From positions 155,993 through 219,992 of the forward strand of contig JADJXF010000017.1 of assembly GCA_016715995.1 (NCBI GenBank): 64,000 nucleotides of DNA, written 5' to 3'. Shown in pieces: positions 50,803-60,518 of the stretch. How positions within the stretch are numbered: the stretch's first letter is position 1; each line of letters opens with the position of its first letter. The position numbers were made by a program, and so were the translations under genes. The stretch comes from Flavobacteriales bacterium (GTDB lineage: Bacteria > Bacteroidota > Bacteroidia > Flavobacteriales_F > PHOS-HE28). The notes beneath the pieces are model-generated. The model saw only the letters and a program-made list of their open reading frames with translations, ran no database searches and had not been told where the DNA came from.

Positions 50803-51462
50803 TTACCGCAAGTGCAGGTACAACGCCGGCTCCTTGGGGCAATGCATCGGGCAGGGGAAAGCGCCCATCAGGATCTTCTCCGGAGTGCCCGCGAGATAAG
50901 CCTCGTCGCCGGTAAGCGTCACCGGAGCCACATCGAAGCCCCAACTCGCATCCGTGGTGGGGCGCATCTGGAAGCCGATGCCATTCACACCATCACCCTC
51001 CATAAGCCCTTTCAGCACCTCGGCCTTCACATCCAACGACCATGTGGGCCGTTCTGCGGTTGAGGCCGCTTTCACGACCTCCTCGGCCCTTTCCTCGCTC
51101 AAGGGCGTCAGTTCCGTACGCGAGTCCGCGATGGAATTGAAAAGCCTGAACTCCAGCGTCTCGCCTTCATAAGGGACATGGCTGCCGTCCTCTTTGATCG
51201 GTCCGACGAGCACGGTGAGTGAGCCATCCGCGCGCGCGGCCAGGTAGAAGCGCCCGCCCCATGCATCAGGGGCGTCAGCAATCGATGCGATGGCAGCGCC
51301 GTCCAGGAAGCCGGTCATCGCCACCGGGCCCGGCTTCGGGTCGTCCGGGCAGCAGCCCTTGCATGGATCCGGCTTCATGAAATAGTAGATGATCGCGCCG
51401 CATACCACGCCGAATGCCAGCGTTCCGTAAATCCAGCCAGCGCTGTACTTCTTGGGTTCCAT
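50803..51462 (-). CDS. Membrane-anchored protein of unknown function
   Basis: 219 residues: one N-terminal helix (WIYGTLAFGVVCGAIIYYFM), a Cys-rich linker (PDPCKGCCPDDPKP) and a beta-rich domain ending in another Cys pair (FPCPMHCPKE). The cysteines could form disulfides or bind metal. No family recognised. It is convergent with the preceding gene, 12 bases apart. Confidence 0.6.
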   Translation of the reverse strand: MEPKKYSAGWIYGTLAFGVVCGAIIYYFMKPDPCKGCCPDDPKPGPVAMTGFLDGAAIASIADAPDAWGGRFYLAARADGSLTVLVGPIKEDGSHVPYEGETLEFRLFNSIADSRTELTPLSEERAEEVVKAASTAERPTWSLDVKAEVLKGLMEGDGVNGIGFQMRPTTDASWGFDVAPVTLTGDEAYLAGTPEKILMGAFPCPMHCPKEPALYLHLR

Positions 51463-51538
51463 GGGAAAGGGGTTTGGTCAGGGAAAGCTAGAAGAAAGTT
51501 CCAGAACGGCTTAATTGAGGGCGGTTATCTTTCCCCTG

Positions 51539-53357
51539 ATGCCCAGCCGACCACGTCTCCCAAGGCTCCTCTGCGCTGCCATCCTGCTCGCCCTGGCATC
51601 ACGGCCATGTGCGCAGGACCAATCGCGGCTGCAGGCCTGTGTGGACAGCTGCTCTGCCGCCCTCTCGGCCGGCGCCTATGACCTGGCGATGGAGCAGGCC
51701 GATGAGGCCATGAGCATCGCGCTCACGCTCGAGGACAGCAGCGCGGTCGCCGAGGTGCTGGTGAAGCGCAGCTCGATCCGCATGATGCGGGGCGACTACA
51801 ACAGCTCCTTGCGCGACCTCCAACGCGCGCTCAGGATCTATGAGGTCCGAAAGGACGAAGCCGGCCTCGCCACAGTCTATACCTCCATGGGCTCCATCCA
51901 CTACTACGACCGGAACTACGCGCGCGCGCAGGAGTACTACCTAAAGAGCCTGGCGATCCGCACACGCAGCGGCAAACCCGGTGAAGTGGCCACGCTCTAT
52001 GGCAATATAGGATCGGTGCTCGAGGAGATGGGCCGTCCGGACAGCGCGCTCGCCTATCACCGACACCACCTCAGCATCCGCCGGAGCCTAGGGCACGCGT
52101 CGTGGATACCCGTGTGCTACACCAACCTGGGCGCCTGTTTCGACAAGTTGGGGCCAATCGGACAGTGCCCTGCATTACCTGGAGGCGAGCGTGGCCCTCA
52201 ATGGCCCAGAGGATGTCAGCAACCATGCAAGCGGATACGCCATGGGCGTGCTCGGCGTGGCCCGCCTGAACGCGGGGCAGCCATCCGAGGCCATACGGAC
52301 CTGCGAGCAAGCACTCGCCCTGGCGCAGGAGCTCGCTGACCTGCCCATGCAGGAGCATGCCTACAACTGCCTCTACCGGGCCTACCTGGCGCTGGGCGAC
52401 GCCCCCAAGGCCTTGCACATGCACCAGCGCTACGTCGCGATGCGCGACAGCATCAGCGGCGAGCAGCGCGCGAAAGAGCTCCTCCGCATCGACCTCACAT
52501 ACGGTTTCGAGAGCGAGCAACTGGCCGACAGCCTGCGCCAGGTGGACCAACGGCGGCAGGCCGAGTTCGCCTACCAGACGCGCCTGGCCAAGGAACGCGA
52601 CCAGAAACGCGTATTCCTCTTCAGCGCCATCGGCGTGCTCGTGGTGGCCGGTGGGCTGTGGAGCCGCCTGCGATACATGCAGCGCTCACGCAAGCTTGTT
52701 CAACAGGAACGCGACCGCAGCGAGCGCCTCCTGCTGAATATCCTGCCGCGGCCCATCGCCGAGGAATTGAAGGCGACCGGGCGCGCCAAGGCCCGGGAGG
52801 TGGACGGCGTGTCGATTCTTTTCACCGACTTCCACGACTTCACCAGCATGACCGATCGCCTGGGCGCCCAGGATCTGGTCGCCGAGATCGACGCGTGCTT
52901 CAGGGCGTTCGATGGATTCGCCACGCATCATGGGCTGGAGAAGATCAAGACCATCGGCGATGCCTACATGTGCGCCGGCGGGCTGCCCGAGCCGCGAGGA
53001 GGCAGCGCACGCGACACGGTGCTCGCGGCGCTGGCGATGCAGGCTTGGCTGAAGGAGCGAGCGGCGCAACGCGACTCCGAAGGCCTTCCCTCCTTCCGCA
53101 TGCGAGCAGGCATCCATACGGGATCGGTGGTGGCAGGCATCGTGGGCAACAGCAAATTCCAGTACGATATCTGGGGCGATACCGTGAACACCGCGGCGCG
53201 CATGGAAGCCGCCGGCGAAGTGGACGAAGTGAACATCAGCGAGGCGACGTTCGCACTGGTAAAGGACGAACCGGGCCTCTCCTTCTCACCGCGCGGTCGC
53301 GTTCAGGTGAAGGGCAAAGGAGAACTGGCGATGTTCTTCGCGCGGCTGCGCGGTTAA
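51539..53357 (+). pseudogene. TPR-containing class III adenylate cyclase, one frameshift
   Basis: About 605 residues when one extra G near 52150-52153 (GGGG for GGG) is removed. Signal segment, TPR repeats (about 35-360), a membrane helix (VFLFSAIGVLVVAGGLW), then the cyclase domain: VSILFTDFHDFTSMTDRLGA, KIKTIGDAYMCAGG and FQYDIWGDTVNTAARMEAAG. Lys before TIGDAY and Asp in IWGD are the adenine-specifying pair, so cAMP is the likely product. The TATCTTTC at 51526-51533 is a possible -7 box. The frame continues cleanly after repair, so a sequencing slip is likely. Confidence 0.8.
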
Positions 53358-53415
53358 CCGGTTGATGTGTCGGGGGTACGCCGGACAACTGACAACAGGC
53401 AACCTGCCACGCACC

Positions 53416-55937
53416 CTAGAACCACGCGATCAGCTTCAGGTTGAAGCGGCGTGGCGTAAGGAAATCCGGCACAGAGTACTGGCGGCCGCTCACATCGGTG
53501 ACCCAGGTGTGGTCGATGGTATTGTTGATGTTGAGCAGGTTGAACACCTCGGCGGTGAGCCACAGGTTGTCGATGTGCCGCAGCCATCCGGACTTCTCCT
53601 GCCCTTTCGCGCCGAGGAACTGCTTGCTGAAGCCGATGTCCACACGGCGATAGATCTGCGTGCGCAGGGTATCGGCGTAGCGGTTGAAGTTGGGCGGCCC
53701 GAAGGGCAGACCCGTGCCGAAGACGAGGTTGAGATGCACTTTGAAGGTGGGCCAACGCGGCATCTCGTCCTGGAAGAACATCGCCACGCTCACCCGCTGA
53801 TCGGTCGGCCGCGGGATGAAGCCAGGCTCCACGCGGCTGCTGTCCACGGCCACTTGATCGAAGGTGTAGCCGGGACGGATGGTATCGCCCGCAGCGTTGT
53901 AGCGCCAATAGAAGAAGTCGTCCTTCAGGTCCTCGCGGGTCTGCATCACGCCGATGCTCATCCAGCTGTCGATCCCTTCGATGAACTGACCGGCCAGCTT
54001 GGCGTCCACCCCGGCAGCATAGCCCTTCGCGTTGTTGGTGCCGTAGTAGCGTATCCGGATGTTGTCGACCTCATACGGGATGAGGTCGTCCATGGCCTTG
54101 TAATAGGCCTCCGCAGTGAACTTGAACGGCCGCTCCCAGATCTCGAACCAGCGGTCCATGCCCATGAGCAGGTGGATGCTGCGCTGGGCGCGGATATCAG
54201 GATTCAGCGTGCCGTCCGGCTTGCGCACCTCACGGTAGAAGGGCGGTTGGTAATAGAGGCCGGCGGCGAGCCAGAAGCTGTAGTCGCGGTCGATGATGGA
54301 GTCGGGGCTGAACACGCGCTTCCATCCCGGATGAAAAGTGAGCCGTGCGCGCGGACTGGCCACGGTCTGCCCGTTGTAGGTCCAGTGCTGCGCGCGCGCG
54401 CCGGCCACCAGCGTCCACCAGCGGTCGGCGCCTTGGTCCCACCGCCAGGTGTTCTGTACGTACGCGCTCGCGCGAATGCTCTCCATGCGCAACTGGCTCT
54501 TCAGTGCGTAGCTGAGCTCCAGGCTTTCGCCGCTGTTGAGCGGCACGCTGAAATCGGCCGAGTCCAGCAGCGACCATTCGTTCAGCTGGTCGTTGATCAC
54601 CTCATGCCGCGCATCGACGCCCCACTGCAGGTAGCTGTTCGGCAACTGGAGGTAGCCCTTATGCGCCACGGTGACCACGGTGGCGTCGAGCGTGTTCCGA
54701 GCGTGATCGAGGAAAGTGCCGACGCCAAGATCGCGCACCACCTCGCCGAACTGGTCGCTGCTGAGGTCGCGCTCCAGCTCGCCTAAGCGGTACTGCCCTT
54801 GTATGGTGAAGCGCTCGGTCTCATAGGTGCGGTAGGCGCTGGCCTGGAACTTCAGGAGCAGGTCCTTGCTGCTTCGCACGTTCAGGTTCAGCGCCCCGAA
54901 ATAGGTCTCGAACGCGGTGCGCTCGCGTCCATCGAAGTACACGGTGAAGCGCAAGGCCTGATTGAAAGGGCCGAACTCGGTGGTGCGGCTCTGCGGCACC
55001 ACATCGTAGTTGTTGCGCGAATACAGGCCGAGGAATCCGAGCTCCACGTTGTCCTTGAGGTCGTAGGTCCAGTAGGTCTGGAGGTCGGTGTACACGGGCG
55101 GTATTCGCCCTGGGTATCGAGGCCGCCAAGCAGCCATTGGTTGGTCCGGTAGCGGAAGCCGGTGATCTGGCGGAGCCGCCGGTTGAACATCGGGTTCTCG
55201 ATGTGGAACGCGCCGCCGAGCAAGCTTGCCATGGCCGATCCGGCGAAGGCGCGGGGCCGCTTGTATTGGATGTCGAGCACGCTACTCATCTTGTCGCCAT
55301 AGCGCGCCTCGAAGCCTCCCGCGCTGAAGGAGATCCGCTCGATGAGGTCCGGGTTGGGGAAGCTGAGGCCCTCCTGCTGACCGGCGCGCACGAGGAAGGG
55401 GCGGTACACCTCGATGTCGTTCACGTACACCAGGTTCTCGTCGAAGTTGCCGCCGCGCACGCTGTAACCGCTGCTGAGCTCGTTGCGCGCCACCACGCCC
55501 ATCTGGCCGGTGAGCAGCGCCTCCACGCCACCGCCCGGCATCGGGTTGAAGCGCGCCAGGCGCGGATCGATGCGTTGGATACCGCCCTCGCGCTCCGTGC
55601 GGCGATCCTCCGTCACCACGAAGGTGGGCAGGGTGGCTTGCCTTAGCCGCACATCGATGATGCGCACCTCGCCCTCGTTGAGCAGGACCACCTCCTCGTA
55701 ATTCACTTGCCCGGTGTAGCTCCAGCGCACCAGCAGCGAACGTCCCGCAGGCAGGTCGAACCGATACGCGCCCTGTTCATTGCACACCGCACCCAGGGTA
55801 GTGCCCACCACTTGCACGTTGGCCTGAGGGAGGGTGCCGCCCGCCTCGTCGCGCACCACGCCGCGCAAGGTGGCGGTGCCTTGCGCCCGCGCCGCGGAAG
55901 CGGTGAGCAGCAAGGAAGCGAGCGTGATGAGGCGCAT
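53416..55937 (-). pseudogene. TonB-dependent receptor, one frameshift
   Basis: About 840 residues when one base is restored near 55091-55097. Signal MRLITLASLLLTASAARAQG, carboxypeptidase-like domain (about 25-110: LRGVVRDEAGGTLPQANVQV), plug domain (GVVARNELSSGYSVRGGNFD, YVNDIEVYRPFLVRAGQQEG), then a long beta-barrel ending in Phe (FNLKLIAWF), the expected outer-membrane assembly signal. The break is CCGTGTAC for CCGGTGTAC. The substrate is unknown; no SusD partner is adjacent. Confidence 0.85.
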
Positions 55938-56038
55938 CAGGTCCGGAAGCGAGGGCGGCAAAGTAACGGGGCGGCCGCTGCCGTGGTATGCGGCATGCCA
56001 TGGCGCGGCGGTCGGGGCCCCTTTCGCACCTTCGCCGC

Positions 56039-56851
56039 ATGGATCCCCGCGCCGAAGCCTTCCTCCGCCTGCTGAAGATCATGGACGAATTGCGCGAGCA
56101 ATGCCCATGGGACCGGAAGCAGACGCTGGAGACCTTGCGGCTGCTGACCATCGAGGAGACCTATGAGCTGGGCGATGCCATACTGGAAGGCGACCTCGAT
56201 GGCGTAAAGAAGGAACTGGGGGACCTGATCCTGCACATCGTCTTCTATGCGCGCATCGGAAAGGAGAAAGGCGCCTTCGACATCACCGATGTGATGAACG
56301 GAATCTGCGAGAAGCTCATCCGCCGGCACCCGCACATCTACGGCGATGTGAAGGTGAAGGATGAGGAAGAGGTGAAGGCCAATTGGGAACGCATCAAGCT
56401 GGAAGAGAAATCGCAGGACGCCAACCGTAGTGTCGACCCTCACGGGCGACCTACGGATGCAGCCCCCAGCGTTCTAGAGGGCGTTCCCAAAGGGCTGCCC
56501 AGCATGGTGAAGGCCATCCGCATCCAGGACAAGGCGCGCGGCGTGGGCTTCGATTGGGACAATCGCGAACAGGTGTGGGAAAAGGTGCACGAGGAATTGC
56601 GTGAGCTGAAGACCGAAGTGGATGCAGGCAGCCCGAAACAAGCCGAAGAGATCGGCGACGTGCTGTTCAGCATCGTCAACTATGCGCGCTTCCTTGGCAT
56701 TGATCCGGACGAGGCCCTGGAGCGCACCAACCGCAAGTTCATCCATCGATTCCAGTACATGGAGCGCGCGAGCCGCGAGGACGGCAAGAAGCTCGGCGAG
56801 ATGAGCCTGGCTGAGATGGATGCCTATTGGGAAAAGGCCAAGACCCTGTGA
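56039..56851 (+). CDS. mazG: Nucleoside triphosphate pyrophosphohydrolase MazG
   Basis: 270 residues from the ATG at 56039. Two MazG domains: the first with RLLKIMDELREQCPWDRKQT and TIEETYELGDAIL, the second with EELRELKTEV and EEIGDVLFSIVNYARFLGID. MazG hydrolyses NTPs to NMPs and PPi in the cytosol, cleaning abnormal nucleotides and affecting the stringent response. Length and domain plan are normal. Confidence 0.93.
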   Translation: MDPRAEAFLRLLKIMDELREQCPWDRKQTLETLRLLTIEETYELGDAILEGDLDGVKKELGDLILHIVFYARIGKEKGAFDITDVMNGICEKLIRRHPHIYGDVKVKDEEEVKANWERIKLEEKSQDANRSVDPHGRPTDAAPSVLEGVPKGLPSMVKAIRIQDKARGVGFDWDNREQVWEKVHEELRELKTEVDAGSPKQAEEIGDVLFSIVNYARFLGIDPDEALERTNRKFIHRFQYMERASREDGKKLGEMSLAEMDAYWEKAKTL

Positions 56852-56853
56852 CC

Positions 56854-57039
56854 ATGCGGAACGCCTTGCAATCGCTGCTACTGAGTCTGATGCTGGGCTT
56901 GCTCGAGGCCATGCGCACTGCCGAAGACCCTGCCGCTGAGCGTATGTCGGTCCGGTGGGTGATGCGCGCTCCTGTGGCGGGCCACTTGGCGCATCCCGAG
57001 CGCTGCTGGTTCTGGGGCGAGAGCAGCCTGTCGAACTGA
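56854..57039 (+). CDS. Possible small protein after mazG
   Basis: 61 residues starting 2 bases after the mazG stop (MRNALQSLLLSLMLGLLEAM), one hydrophobic segment and an Arg/Trp-containing end (GHLAHPERCWFW). The tight spacing favours a real gene; the composition is unremarkable and no family is known. The rest of the gap to 57098 holds a TATCTTGG element near 57066. Confidence 0.3.
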   Translation: MRNALQSLLLSLMLGLLEAMRTAEDPAAERMSVRWVMRAPVAGHLAHPERCWFWGESSLSN

Positions 57040-57098
57040 GTCGTTCGTCCGATCGGGACGCCACCTATCTTGGTGGGCCAACACCAACGGCCCCGATC

Positions 57099-59219
57099 AT
57101 GAAGCGAACCCCTACCCTGCTGCTCGCCGCATTGTTGACCACACCGCTCTTCGCCGCGCAAGGCGGACCGGATGCATACGGCTACATCTGGAAGGACAGC
57201 AACGAGCCCGATGGTCCGGTATTCAGCTGGATCGACATCACCACCACCGGCACCTTGATCCAAGGCCTGGGCGACGATAACGTGGTCGGCCCGTACGTGA
57301 TGTCCACAGACATGCCCTTCTACTGGTACGGCCGCAAGAACATCTGGATCGGCAGCAACGGCTACATCGCGTTCAACGGCGGCAACATCGCGTCGCCCTT
57401 TCCCCTCATCCCCACTGGCGGCGGCGTGAACGACTATGTGGCGGGCATGGCTTCTGACCTCAACTTCCTCGGCGCGGGCAATCAGGGCCGCTGCTACCTG
57501 TACGACAACGACAACCTCACCATCATCGCATGGGTCGGCGTGCCGTTCTGGTCGCCTACCGCACCGACCTACACCGGCAGCAACACCTTCGAGATCATCC
57601 TGAACAAGCTGGACAGCACCATCACCGTGCAGTTCCTGGAACAGACCGGCCTGACGCAGAACAACGACCTGCTCCTGGGCATCGAGAGCGTGGCGGGCAC
57701 CATCGGGCTGCAACACAGCGCCGACGTGTACCCCGTAGGGAATTACGCGATACGCTACTACATGCCACCGGCCTCCACCTTGGAGGTGCTCGATGCGATC
57801 TCGAACTGGAACACCGACCCATCGAACGGCGGGCTCTTCCGTTCTCGCAATGGGCAGTCGTTTCAGATGACCGCCAACGCGTTGAACGTGGGCAACACCG
57901 AGCTGAACGGATTCACCATGCAGGCGCAGCTGCTCAATTCAGTCAACACAGTGCTGCTGAACGCCACGCAAGTGATCGGTGCGCTGCCACCGGGCCTGGA
58001 CACCACCATCACCTTTCCGGGCACCTGGATGCCCAACCCTGCCGGCACCTACCGGCTGGTGTCCACCGTGGGCGGCATAGCAGGCGAACTGGTCACCGCG
58101 AACAACCAGCGCACGCAGGAGATCGTGGTGGTGGACACCACGGCCGCGACGCATACGCTCAGCTACCATGGCGCATTGGACAATGGCGTAGGGATCAGCT
58201 GGAATGGCGGCAACGGCGGCGTGGGGGTGTACATCAAACCGCCCTATTACCCGGCATATGCCACGGCCACCACGATCCGCATCGTGAGCAACGCCGGTTC
58301 GGCATACACGATGAAGGTGTATGATGACGACGGTGTGGGCGGACTGCCCGGAACCCTGCTTGACTCGGTGTACATCGCTCCGGCCCAGGCCGTGGCCGGT
58401 GATCAGGTGATCCCCCTGAACACGCCCATCCTCATCCCCAGCGGCGGGGTGTATGTGCAGTGGTACATGCTTGGCGCGAACATCGTGATTGCCGTTGATG
58501 CCAACCCGCCTTTCTCGCTGCGCACCTACGAGGTGATCGACGGCGTGTGGGCAGAGTACCGCGATCGTGAAGTGCAGGACTTCTTCCTCGGTCTACGGCT
58601 CTCGCAAGTACCGGTGCTCGATGTGGGCTGCACGGGTTTCTTCGGACTTACGGACGGACAGGACATCGGTGGGAATACGGCGGTGCGCGCGTGGGTGACC
58701 AACTTCGGGAATCAGCCTGCCGGCGGCTTCGCGGTGCACTATCGCTTCGGGTCCGGCCCGATCGTGTCGCAGAACTACGCCGGAGCGCCGCTCAATCCCG
58801 CGCAGCAGACGCTCATCACCTTCAATGATTACTTCGTGCCCACGAGCGATGTCACCGACAACCTGTGCGCGTGGACGAGCCTGACTGGCGATGCCAGCGC
58901 CAGCAACGACACCGCTTGCGTCTCCCTCCACACCTATGTGGGCATCGCGGAGCTGGCGACCTTGGGCGTCTCGCTGGCGCCTGTGCCCGCCAATGACCAG
59001 TTGCGCATCGATGGACTACCCGATGGCCGATGGCAGTTGGAGATCCTTGATGCCATGGGCCGCTTGATCAGACAGCAAGCAGCAACTGTCTCCGGTACGT
59101 GGAACATGGATGTGTCAGCCCTGCCCGTCGGGGTGTACCGCATCTTGCTCACCAGCAACAGGGGCGTTTCGGCGCGCCGTTCCTGGTGCAGCGCTGACCG
59201 CTCCGGAGCGCTCCGCTAA
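57099..59219 (+). CDS. Large secreted protein with T9SS sorting domain, terminal frameshift
   Basis: About 700 residues from the ATG at 57099 (signal MKRTPTLLLAALLTTPLFAA). N-terminal beta domain of the type found in large secreted T9SS proteins (GRKNIWIGSNGYIAFNGGNI, TFEIILNKLDSTITVQFLEQ), CARDB-like and jelly-roll repeats, and a sorting domain (LGVSLAPVPANDQLRIDGLP, LPVGVYRILLTSNRGVSARR). As read the end is SWCSADRSGALR; in the next frame it is FLVQR and a stop at 59195-59197, the usual T9SS ending, so one base is probably missing near 59171-59180. Confidence 0.8.
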   Translation: MKRTPTLLLAALLTTPLFAAQGGPDAYGYIWKDSNEPDGPVFSWIDITTTGTLIQGLGDDNVVGPYVMSTDMPFYWYGRKNIWIGSNGYIAFNGGNIASPFPLIPTGGGVNDYVAGMASDLNFLGAGNQGRCYLYDNDNLTIIAWVGVPFWSPTAPTYTGSNTFEIILNKLDSTITVQFLEQTGLTQNNDLLLGIESVAGTIGLQHSADVYPVGNYAIRYYMPPASTLEVLDAISNWNTDPSNGGLFRSRNGQSFQMTANALNVGNTELNGFTMQAQLLNSVNTVLLNATQVIGALPPGLDTTITFPGTWMPNPAGTYRLVSTVGGIAGELVTANNQRTQEIVVVDTTAATHTLSYHGALDNGVGISWNGGNGGVGVYIKPPYYPAYATATTIRIVSNAGSAYTMKVYDDDGVGGLPGTLLDSVYIAPAQAVAGDQVIPLNTPILIPSGGVYVQWYMLGANIVIAVDANPPFSLRTYEVIDGVWAEYRDREVQDFFLGLRLSQVPVLDVGCTGFFGLTDGQDIGGNTAVRAWVTNFGNQPAGGFAVHYRFGSGPIVSQNYAGAPLNPAQQTLITFNDYFVPTSDVTDNLCAWTSLTGDASASNDTACVSLHTYVGIAELATLGVSLAPVPANDQLRIDGLPDGRWQLEILDAMGRLIRQQAATVSGTWNMDVSALPVGVYRILLTSNRGVSARRSWCSADRSGALR

Positions 59220-59224
59220 CTTCG
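59217..59224 (+). promoter_or_regulatory. Putative -7 box before the OmpH-like gene
   Basis: TAACTTCG lies 41 bases before the ATG at 59266, the same sequence as the box at 43905. Confidence 0.35.
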
Positions 59225-59265
59225 CGCGGCCCTTCCACACCGGAGGGGCCGCATCGCAACGGCAC

Positions 59266-59913
59266 ATGCCCAAGAACAGCACCCTGCTCTTCCTACTCTG
59301 GAACATCGCCCTCACCGGGCTCATCGCCTGGGGCCTCCTCCGGAAGCCGACCACGCATGTTGATGCACCTGCCTCGCAGGACTCATCCGCCGTGGCGCCA
59401 GCCGTCATGATGGCTACGCGTGATTCCGCAGCGCTGAAGGAGGCCCGCATCGCCTACTTCCACATGGATAGCGTGAAGAACCGGTACGAGCTGATCGCGG
59501 AGAAGAACAGCCGATTCACGAATGAGGCGGATCGCATCGAGCGCAACCTGCAGAAGAAGCAGGATGAGGCACGGCAGCGTTACCAGGAGCTCATGACGAA
59601 GGACCACACATACAGCACCAAGGCTGAGGTGGAGCGCGACGAGAACGAGCTGCGTGAGCAGATGGCGCGCTTGCAGGAGCTGCAGGCCGATGGCGAGCAG
59701 CGCATGGCGCGCATGGAGGCGGAGATGCTCACCGAGATCTCCAAGGAGCTCGAGGCCTACCTGGAGGAGTACAACAAGACCGCTGGCTTCGACTATATCT
59801 TGAGCATCCAGGGCGGCGGGCAGATCTGGGTGGGAAACAAAGGGCTGGACATCACCAACGACCTGGTGAGCGGACTGAACGCACGGCACCGGGCGCGCAA
59901 GACGACGCAATGA
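59266..59913 (+). CDS. OmpH/Skp-like periplasmic chaperone
   Basis: 215 residues: an N-terminal membrane or signal helix (LLFLLWNIALTGLIAWGLL), IAYFHMDSVKNRYELIAEKN typical of the OmpH family, a long charged coiled coil (about 85-165), and the C-terminal FDYILSIQGGGQIWVGN seen in Bacteroidota OmpH proteins. Likely holds unfolded outer-membrane proteins. Its stop overlaps the next start by ATGA (59910-59913). Confidence 0.8.
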   Translation: MPKNSTLLFLLWNIALTGLIAWGLLRKPTTHVDAPASQDSSAVAPAVMMATRDSAALKEARIAYFHMDSVKNRYELIAEKNSRFTNEADRIERNLQKKQDEARQRYQELMTKDHTYSTKAEVERDENELREQMARLQELQADGEQRMARMEAEMLTEISKELEAYLEEYNKTAGFDYILSIQGGGQIWVGNKGLDITNDLVSGLNARHRARKTTQ

Positions 59914-60467
59914 CCACCTTCGACCCGCTCCGGAAACGCCGGGAGGAGAACATCGCCGGCTATGTCATCGGCATGTGGCAGGTGGAGGACCTGATGCGCG
60001 CATTGGAGCTGGATATGAACCTAGTGGAAGAGCGGCTCATCGCACCCGGCGAGGGCGATGCAGAGGCGAAGGAAGCCTTGCGTGGCTGGTACGCTGGCCT
60101 GGTGGAGCGGATGAAGGAGCAAGGATTGCAGCGTGTGGGGCACCTTAGCGAAGTAGAGGAAGTGGTGAACGAGCTGGAGTACCTGCATCGCGCACTGGTG
60201 GAGGTAATGGATGACGAGGCGTACGACGCGCTCTTCGCGAAAGCCGAGCCCGACATCAAGGCCGTGCAGCAGCATGCCGGTGGCGATCCTGAAGGCCCCA
60301 TCACCAGCGCGCTCACCGCCGTCTACGGTGTGATGATGCTGCGGTCCGAAGGAAAACCGATCAGCAAGGAGACCCAGCAGGCCGATGCGACCATCCGCGC
60401 CATGCTCGACCTGCTGAGCAAGCACTACCGCCAGATGCGCCGGCTTCCTGGCGTCTCATTGAATTGA
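59910..60467 (+). CDS. DUF4924 family protein
   Basis: 185 residues, helical and soluble, with REENIAGYVIGMWQVEDLMR and DATIRAMLDLLSKHYRQM typical of DUF4924, a Bacteroidota-specific family of unknown function. Coupled to the OmpH-like gene by ATGA and followed 51 bases later by the OstA-like gene, consistent with an envelope-linked operon. Confidence 0.75.
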   Translation: MTTFDPLRKRREENIAGYVIGMWQVEDLMRALELDMNLVEERLIAPGEGDAEAKEALRGWYAGLVERMKEQGLQRVGHLSEVEEVVNELEYLHRALVEVMDDEAYDALFAKAEPDIKAVQQHAGGDPEGPITSALTAVYGVMMLRSEGKPISKETQQADATIRAMLDLLSKHYRQMRRLPGVSLN

Positions 60468-60518
60468 CCTGTCGGCCGCTCATCGCTGATGGCATGCGCC
60501 TTGACCACCCGCCGGAAC

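Noticed and set aside
53362..54786. 474-codon plus-strand frame opposite the TonB receptor
   Set aside because: Antisense shadow of a beta-barrel gene.
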